NCBI GenBank assembly: GCA_012064385.1
Contig: QRDG01000062.1
Coordinates: forward strand, 106,724 to 170,723
Length of the DNA: 64,000 nucleotides
Direction of reading: 5' to 3'
Origin: Puccinellia tenuiflora
Taxonomy: Eukaryota > Streptophyta > Magnoliopsida > Poales > Poaceae
Shown in pieces: positions 1-10,445 of this stretch. Numbering within the stretch: the first letter of the stretch is position 1; every line of letters begins with the position of its first letter. The notes under the pieces are model-generated. The model ran no database searches. It saw only the letters and a list, made by a program, of their open reading frames with translations, and was not told where the DNA came from. The translations under genes and the position numbers were made by a program.

Positions 1-1226
1 GGTAGTGCAAACGGGTCCTTAGGGCAATGCTTGTTCAGGCCCGTGAAGTCGATGCACATCCGCAACTCTCCTGTCTTCTTTGGTACTAACACTGGATTGG
101 CCACCCACTCTGGGTGAAAGACCTCCTTGATGAACTCGGCTGCGAGGAGCCGAGCCACCTCTTCTCCTATAGCTTTCCTCCTGTCATCATGAAACTTGCG
201 CAGACCCTGCTTGACTGGTCTTGCATTAGGATTAACATGTAAGCTGTGCTCGGCGAGTTCTCTCGGGACTCCTGGCATGTCAGATGGCTTCCATGCAAAG
301 ACGTCCCGGTTCTCACGGATGAACTCGACGAGCGCGCTTTCCTATTTATCAGAGAGGTGTGCCCCAATGGTGAACTGCTTGGAAGAGTCACCAGGGGTAA
401 AGTCGACTTGCTTTGTGTCCTGAGCTGACTTGAATTTCATCTTCTCCTCTGTGGCCGGCTTCTTAAGGACCGAGTTGTCCTCCGGGTCCACGTTTGCCTT
501 GTAAAACTTTAGCTCCTCTTGAGCACAAGCTGTCTCAGCCATAGCTGCATCACCTAACTCACACTCCAATGCCATCTGTCTGCTGCCATTAACTGTAATG
601 ACTCCTGCTGGACCTGGCATCTTGAGCTTCAAGTACACATAGCATGGCCTGGCCATAAACTTAAAATATGCAGGTCGACCAAAAAGAGCATGATATGGGC
701 TCTTAAGGTCCACTACCTCAAAGGGCATAATCTCTGAACGAAAATTCTCCACTGTGCCAAAAGCAACCTCAAGATAAATCTTACCAATGGGCTTGGCCGA
801 CTTCCCTGGTACTATCCCATGGAACACTGTCTCTGTTGGAATTAGCTGTCTATCTTGCAGCTGCATCCTCTTGAATGTGTCATAATATAAGATGTTGATA
901 CTGCTTCCACCATCCATAAGCACTTTGTTTAATGTATAGCCCCCAACTTGAGGTGCTACCACCAAGGCTAACTGCCCTGGCTCGTCGACTCTTGGTGGAT
1001 GATCTGCCCGACTCCATGTGATGGTTTGCTCTGACCACCTGAGCCACTGTGGAAGGGCCGGCTCTACTGCATTAACTGCTCTGACTTTCAACTTCTTGGA
1101 ACGCTTGGACGTACTAGTTGTGAAGACATGGTAGCTGCCACGACTCGGGTTGTGCTGCCGAGTTGTGACATAATACTGACCATTGCCATCATTAAGCTGC
1201 TTCGGGTTTGCTGGAACCCGCCCTGC
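1..1226 (-). pseudogene. Gypsy pol fragment: protease and start of reverse transcriptase
   Basis: The minus-strand frame carries an aspartic protease segment near 900-980 (VLMDGGSSINIL) and, below 342, the linker and N-terminal reverse transcriptase, with recognisable pieces RENRDVFAWKPSDMPG, EWVANPVLVPKK and the end at about residue motif CIDFTGLNKHCPKDPFAL. A TAG codon at 342-344 sits in the same frame between the protease part and the reverse transcriptase part, so the polyprotein would terminate there. gag and this frame differ, which fits a separate pol frame or a frameshift near 1091-1226. The remaining catalytic domains lie beyond the window. Confidence 0.88.
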
Positions 1227-2629
1227 TAGTGACCTCCTCCTTGAGGTTGGTTTGGGTTATTGCCGGCTCCTCCACCGTTATTGCCGGGTCCTCCGACTCC
1301 ATTGTTTCCTCTATATCCACCATTGTTGTTACCTCCTCCTGGCCCTTGGAACCTGGCGCGCTGCAAATCTACGCACTGTCCCAGGGTATGACCGCATCTA
1401 CCGTTCTTAGCATGTTTAGGGCATGGAATCCTCAAGACCTCCTCTGTGCTTGGAGTACGGCCTTGGTATCCACCAGAATTATTGTCCTTGCGTCTGACTC
1501 CAGTGTTTGTGTTGGCCACTAGGTCAGAGTTGTCTCCATATGGCCTCTTGCCACCACCTTGATTCTGGTTCTGATTCTGGTTCTGATTCTGACCATTGCC
1601 ACCTTGTCCTTTAGTTCCTTCCTCCTGATCCTTTGTTTTGTCTGTGGCAGCGTGCTTATTAGCACCTGCCATGATCTCACCAATCGTAAGGGGAATACCT
1701 TGATTCAGGCTCTCCTTCATACGACCTAGCTTCCAACTCAAGGGATTGTAACTGCAATTTCTCTCCATCGCCATTAACACTGAAACTGGTGGGAGTCCTT
1801 GTGAGGAGTTAATGATCTCTGAGACTCGCTTCATCCAGTGCCTTGCTGACTCGCCCTTCCTCTGGACACACCGCTCTAGGTCCTCGATGGTGCTGAGTTT
1901 TTTGCATGTGCCCTGGAAGTTCTGAATAAAAGCTGCCTTTAATTGCTCCCAAGAGTTGATTGACCTAGGAGGCAAGTTGCGCATCCAAACCTTGGCTGCT
2001 CCCTCCATCATAAGATACATGAACTTGGCACACAGATTACCTGTGGCATTGCGAATACTCATTGCCATCTCGTATGTGCCCAACCAAGAGGTCGGGTCCA
2101 TGTTTGGCTCATAGTTTGGAACCTTGCGCGGCTCCTTGAAACTGTTGGGGAAGGACTCGGACCTGATGGCATCAGATAAACACTCTGGTCCTGTTAATGC
2201 TGGGGAAGCACCAGGAGAAGTTACCTCCTCGTGCACCCGGGTTGGCTGAGGCGGGTTGACTGCACCCACTAACGCTCTATCCCTCTCTGCCTCCCGAGCT
2301 CTTGCAGCTTCTCTTTCTCGTCGTTGCCTTGCTTCATCAACCACTAGCTGAGCTTGTGAAATAGTTGGCATGTTTGCACGATTCCTCACTAGTTCACGAC
2401 GCCTTGCACTCGTAGAGTTTGCCGGATTGGACTCGCCGTGCCGACTCCTCGTGCCTGAGTTGAAAGGTGTTGAATGTAGCCTACTTGCGTCTGGAAAAGT
2501 TGGATACAAAGCCTGCTGAGTCAAAGCTGTTTTCAGTAACTCGATAGCCTCACGAGTCTCCTGTCCTGCTGGTCCCTCTGGTACCACAATATTCTCCAAT
2601 CTCAGAGTCGCCGCATGAACGTTGTCCAT
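1226..2629 (-). CDS. Gypsy gag polyprotein (467 aa)
   Basis: This is the structural capsid protein of the Gypsy element, which would package element RNA in the cytoplasm. It starts at a true ATG at 2629. The central part (about residues 150-290) is a retrotransposon gag domain with the pieces NFQGTCKKLSTIEDLERC and GESARHWMKRVSE. A Cys/His cluster near residue 405 (CPKHAKNGRCGHTLGQC) is spaced unlike the usual CX2CX4HX4C knuckle. The tail is rich in Asn and Gly, including a short Gln-Asn repeat. The frame is intact although the downstream pol frame is not. Confidence 0.85.
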   Translation of the reverse strand: MDNVHAATLRLENIVVPEGPAGQETREAIELLKTALTQQALYPTFPDASRLHSTPFNSGTRSRHGESNPANSTSARRRELVRNRANMPTISQAQLVVDEARQRREREAARAREAERDRALVGAVNPPQPTRVHEEVTSPGASPALTGPECLSDAIRSESFPNSFKEPRKVPNYEPNMDPTSWLGTYEMAMSIRNATGNLCAKFMYLMMEGAAKVWMRNLPPRSINSWEQLKAAFIQNFQGTCKKLSTIEDLERCVQRKGESARHWMKRVSEIINSSQGLPPVSVLMAMERNCSYNPLSWKLGRMKESLNQGIPLTIGEIMAGANKHAATDKTKDQEEGTKGQGGNGQNQNQNQNQNQGGGKRPYGDNSDLVANTNTGVRRKDNNSGGYQGRTPSTEEVLRIPCPKHAKNGRCGHTLGQCVDLQRARFQGPGGGNNNGGYRGNNGVGGPGNNGGGAGNNPNQPQGGGH

Positions 2630-2671
2630 AGGATTAGAATAATGTCCCTCTGGAGTATGAAATCTGTTAGG

Positions 2672-3154
2672 CTATGACCCTAAGCCACCAGATGCTCCTC
2701 CTCCGACTCCTCCTTCAGGCGGTGGTCCGTTGGCACGGCTGCCTCCCGATCCTTCTGGGGGTGGTGGTGGTGGTGGTGGTGGTGCTCCTCCGGCTCCTCC
2801 TGCGGCGCCTCCCGCTGCCGCTGAGCCTCCCAGTCCAGCTACTCTGCCTGAACCGTTAGGTGTGATGAATAGATTGGTTGGATTGATGTGGACTCCATCA
2901 TGCAAGCGACTCCTGACTCTGCGGTGTTGAATTGAAGTAAGCTCCTCGCGGCGCCTCCGCACAACTTGAGCTTCATCCTGGACTCGGGCCTGTTCCGCGG
3001 CTAGTCGACGGTTTGCCTCTGTAATATCAGCTAGCTGCTTCTCCAACGCAGCACGAGCGTTGGTTAACTCGGCTGCCCTCTCAGCGGCATTACTTGCATT
3101 AATTTCCTTTGTCAATAGAGTCGGATCGAACTGATTCCCTGTGTTTCCAGACAT
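2672..3154 (-). CDS. Gypsy small upstream reading frame, coiled coil plus Pro/Gly tail
   Basis: The first ATG of this frame is at 3154. The product begins with an Ala/Glu/Arg-rich stretch likely to form a coiled coil (residues about 15-75) and ends in a run of about nine prolines followed by Gly/Ala-rich sequence. It lies between the LTR and gag, separated from gag by 42 bases, and is in the same orientation. It may be an N-terminal extension of gag or an independent leader frame. I do not recognise a named domain. Confidence 0.5.
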   Translation of the reverse strand: MSGNTGNQFDPTLLTKEINASNAAERAAELTNARAALEKQLADITEANRRLAAEQARVQDEAQVVRRRREELTSIQHRRVRSRLHDGVHINPTNLFITPNGSGRVAGLGGSAAAGGAAGGAGGAPPPPPPPPPEGSGGSRANGPPPEGGVGGGASGGLGS

Positions 3155-3207
3155 GTAGACTCCCACAACACGAGCGCGTACTGGCGACTCCTCATAATCC
3201 TCTTCCT

Positions 3208-3579
3208 CTATCCCGTACCCAAGCCGATCAACAAGGGTAGGATGGACTCTGAATCTGCATCATAATCTGAATCTGACTCTTGCATCGCCTCTGGTTCCTC
3301 AGCTAGGGGTCCCTCAGACTCGGCGATGATGCCGACCTCTGAAGTTCCGACCGACTCCTCGCCGTCGGACTCGACGACAACGGTTGGCTCTGATACTGAC
3401 TCCGCCGAGTTTACGCGAAGACCCGACGCGCACACCATCCCGACGAACACGTTGATTCCTCCAAAGACAAGCTGATAACCCTCGTCGACTTCGTTCATCT
3501 CCGAGGTCCAGCCTGAGTCATCGATCTCTGTTTCTCCATGCTCATCAGTGTAGACCCGCCCGATGGCGAGTTTCTCCAT
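3208..3579 (-). CDS. Gypsy leader reading frame, acidic product
   Basis: The open frame runs through the primer-binding site, but its first ATG is at 3579. The product is acidic, rich in Glu, Asp, Ser and Val, and has no domain that I recognise. Its place between the primer-binding site and gag suggests a leader-encoded part of the gag precursor. The pattern of three successive open frames before pol is consistent with one gag precursor broken by small indels or with separate leader frames. Low confidence that it is translated alone. Confidence 0.35.
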   Translation of the reverse strand: MEKLAIGRVYTDEHGETEIDDSGWTSEMNEVDEGYQLVFGGINVFVGMVCASGLRVNSAESVSEPTVVVESDGEESVGTSEVGIIAESEGPLAEEPEAMQESDSDYDADSESILPLLIGLGTG

Positions 3580-3628
3580 AGCTCGACGAGCAGCTCCAAC
3601 GATCTCAACTCCTTTCGTCACCGTAGGC

Positions 3629-3646
3629 CCCACGGTGGGCGCCAAC
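3629..3646 (-). other. Probable primer-binding-site region of the Gypsy element
   Basis: On the minus strand the sequence TTGGCGCCCACCGTGGGG directly follows the LTR end, where plant Gypsy elements carry the tRNA primer site. The matching tRNA was not determined. Confidence 0.5.
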
Positions 3647-3649
3647 TAT

Positions 3650-4249
3650 CGTGGGGTTGTCACGGCAAGTTCTTCCTCCGGGAAGATGAGTTCTGGGGCC
3701 ATTGGTGATTGAAGTACGTGGGAACGATTAATCTCGTCGGGGAACAAGGATTTACCCAGGTTCGGCCCCTCTGATTCGAGGTAAAGACCTACTTCCTGCT
3801 TCTATATTATTGCTCTTGATTGTATCTCGACTACAGGGACCCGGCTCCTACAACTCAGGAGCCGGCGACTTCTCTCTGGTGGCTAGGGTTTCTCCCTACT
3901 GGTTGAAGCTTATTCTCTAGAACTCTCTCTCTCTAACTTGCCTTCGAACTTGCTTTTTGATCTAAGGTCCAGGACCCCGCTTATAAAGGCTGCCGGGTCT
4001 CTGGACTTACAATTTACACCGAGTCATACTAGAACACGGAGTCCTACTCTACGTCTTGGTCTTCCAAGTTAGGGCTCCGGGTTGCACTTGGACTCCTTCC
4101 GGACGGGTCCTTTCTTCATCATGGGCCTTGGTCGACTTGTCTCCAGCCCAGCCCATGCGACTTGATACGTGACTCGGCTTTGGCCTTCTTGGTCTTGGCG
4201 GGTCTACTTTCCGGGTCCATGGGCCTACCTGTAAAGTATCCCCCCATCA
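3650..4249 (-). repeat. 5' LTR of the Gypsy element, approximate ends
   Basis: On the minus strand the LTR would start TGATGGGG at 4249 and run about 600 bases to the primer-binding site. It contains a TATA-like stretch and the AGGGTTTC-type sequences common in plant LTRs. The partner LTR is outside the window, so both ends are estimated from the TG start and the primer-site position. Confidence 0.6.
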
Positions 4250-6960
4250 CCTTGCCTTACAATTCCTCGATGCTACCTTTCGATTTAGGGTTACGACTGG
4301 TACATGTTCCATCAAAATCCGTTGCGTCACCATGCTGCGCATTTGTCGGTGCCACCTCCTTGCTCTTTCCTTGTTGCGCCGTCGAGGTGGAGCAAACTGC
4401 GGAGGGAGGATACATGTGAGGGAGATGTGAGGGGAGGAGATAAGTGTCGGCCAGGAGGTCAAAAGAGAAGGGGGGCCCGCCGTCAAGGTAGAGGAAGGGA
4501 AGCAGTAGTAGAAGTGAGAGATATATTTAAACATAGTAATGGGTAAAATAAATTTTAGAGAGCAGCGAGAAGACCGTTAGAACACAGATAGAAAGAGGTG
4601 ATCATTTGACTAGACACTAAAGATGATACTGATATAGGGAGCCAAATTGGAGCTACTTCAGTCACAATGCAAAATAAAGGGAGTGGTTTTGGAGTAAACG
4701 TTTACCGGTTTCTTAAGCGGTAAAATACTTCTAAGAGTGAATGCGACGTGGTTAAGATTATGCACCGCTCTTAACTGCATCCTCGTGAGATTTTGATCAG
4801 TTGGATCCGAAGTGATTAAAATGCCGTGGGGAATGAGTACGTACATGAACACATGCTAGCCATCATAACGGGATCAGCTTGTGAATCCTCAAGTCGTGCT
4901 AGACAAAATAATTACTCACTCAGGAAAGCATGGTTGCACAGAGCATAGCATGTGTGCAAGCCGGCTGCGAGCTGGCTTGTGGTCACCCCCGGACTTTTCG
5001 TACACGGGCAAAAGCACAAACCAAACATCTTTCCGTATCAGTGCACCGAAGGCTTCTTGTTATCGCATGGGTCCTGGAACTTCTATAAAAAAGTGAGTTA
5101 AATGGGGTAGTTTTTCTCAGTCCTTCATATTCGAGCATTGATCCGATCCACTGATGTGAGTTTATTTTCTAGACCGACTAGGGAAGAACCTCCCCAGTTC
5201 CTTTGCACTTCAGCACGAAACCATCCAATGAGGCTTGGTCATTTTGGCGAAAAATCCGTCTTTAGTAGACACGGCAACTCACTCAGCGAATCGGCTTGCC
5301 CGATTGCCACTTATGCCAATCGGAAATATACTTGGCCACTTCATAGATGCAGATATCTCTACCTCCCTGTGGTGCCGATCCAAAGTGTAAGGTCGACGCC
5401 TCGGACATCGAGGAACCTAGCGGCCCCGGGCTTGCTCCTTCGCCTCCATTGAGGCCACAAAGGCCACACCAGCTCGAACTCCATCCCCCTTCCCCGCTAG
5501 CGAGATCCATGGCCAGACGAGGACGAAGAGAGAGGGGACGACTCCGGTGAGGGAGATCAAACGGGAGACGAAAGGGAAGGGCGACAACGGACTAAGAGGG
5601 AATGGCGAGGAGCCGGGGAGCGAGAGACGGTGGTGTTAGACTAAGATAGCAGGGTGAGGAGGCCGGAGACGAAGGCACAACAGTGGCGGCGAGGAAAGAG
5701 AGAGGATAACGAAGAGGCTGTCTAACGCACCAATTTTTAATAACTCTACTTTTAGATTTCCCCCAAATTAAATCCGTGAAAATCTTTTTTAGTTGGATTT
5801 CTTGGAATCTATTTGAACTCTATTTGGATATTTGGTGAATCATGTTGCCATCATGACATCCACTCACTATTGATCCAAGATTTATCTCAAATTCCTTTTT
5901 GGCAACTCTGGATCTTATACGTAGGATTATGTTCCTAAAACCCTAACTCCCGAATACTCGAAAATCCTACATTCTATCTTTCCAAAGCATCCATGATTTC
6001 TTAGCTTGGAAAATTCCACAAAAATTTCCAGATACTACTTTATACATATATAGCTTACTTATACAAAAAAATGTTGCAGTGTCCAATTTAGTATTTCCAG
6101 AATAATTTTTAAAACCTATTTTGGCCGATGAATTATATATTTATACATCTCTGAAAATCACCAAGAAAGTTATAAGATGATATTTACCTCAATGTTTACC
6201 CCTGGTAAATATTTTAGGCCCACTTGAATAACCTAGCATTGTATTTCATGCGTCACACATGATGGGAAATATTTGGACCTTCAATGCAAAACTACATTGC
6301 CTACTTCCAAAGGTCATGAGCCCTGGTCACCATGATCACAATACATCCTTGGCACATGGTGCGAAGATAAACCCTAGTTGCATATTGCAAAAAATTGTTT
6401 TGACTTGGCCAATTGCCACAAAAGTTAGTAGAGATACTCTACATACCTACTTCCTCTTATCATTAATATCTTGGATAAATTGGAATTCAGTAATATCAAT
6501 TGACAAACAACAAACAGTTCATGTGAACCAACCTTCTGAAATATTTATGTTTGTCAAGTTGTTTGGTTGTGTGATCTAATCCTATAACCTCGCTAGGATT
6601 AGCAAGGGGCGCCAGATTGAGAGCAAGTGTGGAGATGTAGATCATCGGGAATGAGAGCGACATCACGAAAACGACGCTTTATAAATCCAAAGGGCACTCA
6701 TAGCAGGTTGATACTTGTTAGTAAACACAACGATGAAACTACCAAATGAGTGGGGATCCAAGTGTAAAGTGTTGCAACAATAAAACTTATTCCACACAAG
6801 GTAACTTGGGGTTTAATAACTTGGTTTGTGTTTATGCTTCCTAAGGCTACATGATAAAAATGACTTCAACTGACAGGTTAAATACGAATCACAATGGAAA
6901 GACAAACCCGTGTGCAATATGGCTTATTGGAACAACCCTCTTGCTATAACAAATTCTGAA
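4250..6960. other. Intergenic DNA, no supported gene
   Basis: Mixed sequence without a convincing coding region. A GC-rich patch at about 5390-5650 has short open frames on both strands but no recognisable protein. The rest, from about 5720, is AT-rich. Short frames such as 6259-6579 show no domain. Confidence 0.6.
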
Positions 6961-6966
6961 ACCATG

Positions 6967-6989
6967 CCCCCCCCCCCCCCCCCCCCCCC
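6967..6989 (+). repeat. Poly-C homopolymer (23 C)
   Basis: An uninterrupted run of 23 cytosines lies in AT-rich intergenic DNA. Its exact length may be affected by sequencing error. Confidence 0.9.
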
Positions 6990-7212
6990 GAGTTATGAAT
7001 GTTTCAACTTTCTTGTATTAAAGGGTTTGGAGCTTCTTCCAAAGAGGTTGGAATTCTAGTTTTAATTGGATGTGTCCCGATAAGATCCTTAACGACTTAC
7101 TTCTCCTTTTTCCTACAATTCGAGTGAGTACTTAACATTAAAATAATTCTTACACCATAAAATAAATTGGGCCCTAATTTTTTATATGACAAATTTTATT
7201 CGTCCCTAATTC

Positions 7213-7350
7213 AACTACTTCTATGTTCCATAATATAAGATGTTTTAGATATTTTAACATGGGCTATATACAGATCGAAATGAGTGAAACTACATACTAA
7301 AATGCAATTTCGAACAAATTAAAACATTTATATTTTGGAATGGAGTGAAT
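7213..7350. mobile_element. Degenerate Stowaway-like MITE
   Basis: The left part (TTCCATAATATAAGATGTTT) and the right part (AAAACATTTATATTTTGGAA) are imperfect inverted repeats of the Stowaway type seen more clearly elsewhere in the window. The ends are eroded and no clear TA duplication is fixed. Confidence 0.5.
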
Positions 7351-7900
7351 ATGTTTAATGGATGGGGAGCGCTAGGCGTAGGTCGCCCTAAAAACCTCCC
7401 CGCTAGGTCCCCTTCCCAACCGTTTGATTCCCCCGTATCGTACGGCATGGAAAAAATCTGCGCGTTGCGCGCGCATCTAACGTAGATTCTCGCCGCTGTA
7501 CTGTGGGTTGACTAGGCCAGCCATGCTTGCACTCAGCGGGGTGAAAGCTAGCCAAGGTTTTGCATGCAGCCACGTGAAAATCCTAGCTAGACACGCTAGC
7601 TAGCTGCCTAGCTAGTACATGTTCACGTCGTGATAGCTCCTACATCTACATGGTTAGTGCATGGGTTGATAATAAAATTTTCTACTGAGTCGCACCAGTT
7701 ACACAGATATCTCATGGAAATAAACACTTAAATTTTTTAAAAATCATCGATAGAATTAGAAATAATTGAACTCATAAATCAAGATATCACAACAAAATCA
7801 CGACCATGGCAACAAAGTCCCTCACCCCATGTACAAAAAAAGTATAGTATTGCAATAAATTTTGCGAACATTTTCGAAAAAGTAACGTTACTAAAAATGG
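7351..7900. other. Intergenic DNA between the degenerate MITE and the tandem array
   Basis: Mixed composition, with short CTAGCTAG-rich stretches near 7580-7620. No gene, RNA or clear element boundary seen. Confidence 0.5.
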
Positions 7901-8240
7901 TTGAACCACATTTCTTTGCAACAAAATTAACAACAATTTCAACAAAAAATTTGAGCGATTACAACAAAAAATACTTGTGTTTTCGTAGCAATTTAAAAAG
8001 TGGGTATGAGACAATTTTGTTTGCTACATATGCATTTACAACAAAAATCACCAACTATTACAACAAAAATATCAAACTATTACAACAAAAACCGTATGTT
8101 TACAATAATAAAAAAAGTGGTTAGGCAACATTTTTTGCTGCAGATTCATTTGCCACAAAAATCAGCAACTACGTCAACAAAAATTACACATGATTACAAC
8201 AACGAAAAAGCATATGCCTACAACGTATGCAACATCGATG
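7901..8240. repeat. Imperfect tandem array, about 104-117 bp units, AACAAAA-rich
   Basis: Three diverged units start near 7901, 8005 and 8122. Each has the order of a GNCAAC-type start, a TTTGCNAC block, two or three TTACAACAAAA blocks, and an A-rich AAAAAGTGG-type end. Such subterminal arrays are known from large plant DNA transposons (CACTA or Mutator type), but the parent element was not identified. Confidence 0.6.
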
Positions 8241-8813
8241 AATATAGGAGGAAAACAATCTTGTTACAAACTCCAAAAAAACTTTGTAACATCTTCTGTG
8301 TGTTTTCTCAACAAACTCGCGCGACTTTGGTAGAAGTTTCAAAGAAAGCAACACCGAAACAATCACGAAATATGACTTAGTTGTGCAATCGTACATGACG
8401 ACCTGATCATGCCGATTCAACACCGTCGGCGAGGAATCTGACTAGTCGGAGGCCCGTCAACACCGGATCCAGTGATCCCGGCCCGTTCCTTCCTCTCCAT
8501 CCTCTACGCAGATGACAAATAGAATAAATATTGGCTTGGTCCGCACGTCACCGAAATTTCCGTACCAGTGAACACTTCATCAAACAACCAGACTGAGCAA
8601 AATAAGTGGCAGCTAGCCATGCATGTGTACCGTGTACTTTGGTGCACATGTTAGGCGGCAAGCAGCAGCAAGTGTACGTCTAGCTAGCTATACAGTTTCA
8701 GGCTGCTAGGCTGCTAGCTACTAGCATGCATGGTGCGCTCCCAAAAGTAAAAAAAAAACAAATAAGAGCCGGTCGGGGGCAGGACCTATGTTTGCGCTTG
8801 ATAGGCCAAACGA
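8241..8813. other. Intergenic DNA, nothing identified
   Basis: Continues from the tandem array into mixed unique-looking sequence with CTAGCTAG-type short palindromes. No gene or clear repeat boundary. Confidence 0.5.
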
Positions 8814-9130
8814 GAGAATATCTAGTAATACAAGCACTTAGGTGCTACAATGCATCTGTTTGAAAAAACCAATTTTAAAAGTTTTAAAAAAATCTACCAA
8901 AAAAATCTACCATTTCTTACTTTTGTCTTTTTGTGACACCGGTGGCACTATTCATATCAGATTTGTCTTTTTTGTTTCTCAATGTTTATTTTCATTTTGT
9001 GGCTGAAATTTTTGGAGGTAGTTTAAATTATCGTGTCAATACACACATTTTTTGATAATTTTTTTTTAAACTTTTAAAATTGGTTTGAGCATTATAGCAC
9101 TTAAGTGCTTGTATCACTGGATATTTTCTC
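8814..9130. mobile_element. Foldback MITE, about 317 bp
   Basis: The left arm (GAGAATATC, then ATACAAGCACTTAGGTGCTA) and the right arm are inverted repeats of about 70 bases, including the piece AACTTTTAAAATTGGTTT. The flanks ATAGGCCAA (left, with a short gap) and ATAGGTCAG (right) may be an eroded 9-bp duplication, which would suit a Mutator-type MITE. The superfamily is an inference. Confidence 0.7.
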
Positions 9131-9498
9131 ATAGGTCAGCCAATGTAAAGCGTTTTCCTTAATGGATGGCCTGGGGATGATGGATTGAGGTTGAGGATAC
9201 AGCAAGCACGGTCACCAGGAGAGACCCGATCCTAAAACTCGAAAAAGAAGATGGAAAGGGGTAGGGGGAGCACAAGGACCCCAACAAGGCACTTAATGCG
9301 ACAGCAACTAGAGGGCCCTGCTTGTCGCCGGATATGCTCCACCGGTCCACATCAAATCCCACATTAGCGCATAATGCCCTTCACCGAACGTGGTCCCAAA
9401 GTATTTCCCTTTCACGATTATCACCAAGTTCTTCACCAGCTAATCAGAAAATTAGCAGGCGAACGCATACCTCATCACCATCATCATCAATATTACTA
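9131..9498. other. Intergenic DNA, nothing identified
   Basis: Unique-looking sequence. The short open frames here have no recognisable domain. Confidence 0.5.
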
Positions 9499-9622
9499 CT
9501 CACTCCGTTCCAAAATACTTGACTTCTATTTATCTACATGTGGATGTATCTATATACTAAAAAATGTCTAAATGCATCCTTATATAGACAAATGAAAGTC
9601 ATCTATTTTGAAACGGAGGGAG
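9499..9622. mobile_element. Stowaway MITE, 124 bp
   Basis: Ends CTCACTCCGTTCC and AACGGAGGGAG form the standard Stowaway terminal inverted repeat. TA dinucleotides at 9497-9498 and 9623-9624 are the target duplication. Non-coding, probably mobilised by a Tc1/mariner transposase elsewhere. Confidence 0.9.
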
Positions 9623-9624
9623 TA

Positions 9625-10445
9625 CATGGAACGGAGTCGATTGTATCATGATTACAAATGGAACCCCTACTGCTTAATTTCGTCTCCACGTATATGCAAC
9701 TCAAGTCGCTCGGATAGTAATTTGGCCGCGCACAAACCGTAGCCGGCAGGTCGTATCAAATCAGCGGCGCCACTGATTGACAGCCCCGCCTCGCCCATGC
9801 GTTTGTGTTTGTGGCCTCATTGATCAACCACACGGGCAGCTGTTCACTGTCAGTATAACGATCTGGCGCCGTGCGTACGGTGATGGAGTAAACTGCTAAT
9901 GCAGAGCACTCTACAAGGTCCACGCAGAAGCATGTAAACGGAGTCTGAAATCGCAGTGCGCTTAGCTTAGCAGAACGAAATCAAGAAAATGGAAAACACG
10001 CATGGTCGAAACAGACGGTGGGACGAATCCCATCCCATCCATGATCGTAGCTTACGAAATCGGGGCACCATTGATCTCAGGTCAGCAAATCATGAGACGA
10101 GTTATCAGAACGGCAATCCATTTTACAAGGGGTGTCAGCGCAGCCAAACAAAAAACCCATAAACCCCCTCCTTCAGTACCCAACCGGATGCCGTGCGTGC
10201 GTGTTGCTGCCCCCAACTCCCCAAGCTTTGGTGTACCTGTACTTGCTGAGTTTTGACTCGCCATTGTCGTCCTACTACCTAGCTACCACCATCTCCTTTG
10301 TTGCTCTAGAGACAGAGAGGGGGAAGGGGGAAAAAATGAAGAGCTCCTCATGTTGCAATGCAGTGGCAAGTAGCTCTAGGATCTTCCCCTCGGCTGCTCC
10401 TGAACTTGCAGTACTAGGACCGATCTTTACACATGCCACTGGCTA
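9625..10445. other. Intergenic DNA and 3' flank of the PIN1 gene
   Basis: This stretch lies downstream of the minus-strand PIN1 gene, and its upper part should contain the PIN1 3' UTR. No clear polyadenylation signal was fixed. No other gene seen. Confidence 0.5.

Larger units (their letters stand above)
1..4249 (-). mobile_element. Ty3/Gypsy LTR retrotransposon, cut by window edge
   Basis: Reading on the minus strand from 4249 downward, the element shows an LTR, a primer-binding-site region, upstream small reading frames, gag, protease and the start of reverse transcriptase. The protease has the DGGSSINIL form typical of the Tat-like plant Gypsy lineages. The rest of pol and the second LTR lie outside the window, so a target duplication cannot be tested. 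The lineage call is from family knowledge; the order of domains is seen directly. An in-frame stop in pol suggests this copy is not autonomous. Confidence 0.9.

Noticed and set aside
4162..4419. Short open frame with a hydrophobic start that could pass for a secreted peptide
   Set aside because: It overlaps the Gypsy LTR end and has no conserved features.
7787..8423. Short open frames across the AACAAAA array
   Set aside because: They arise from the repeat composition and are Thr/Lys/Tyr-rich without a family.
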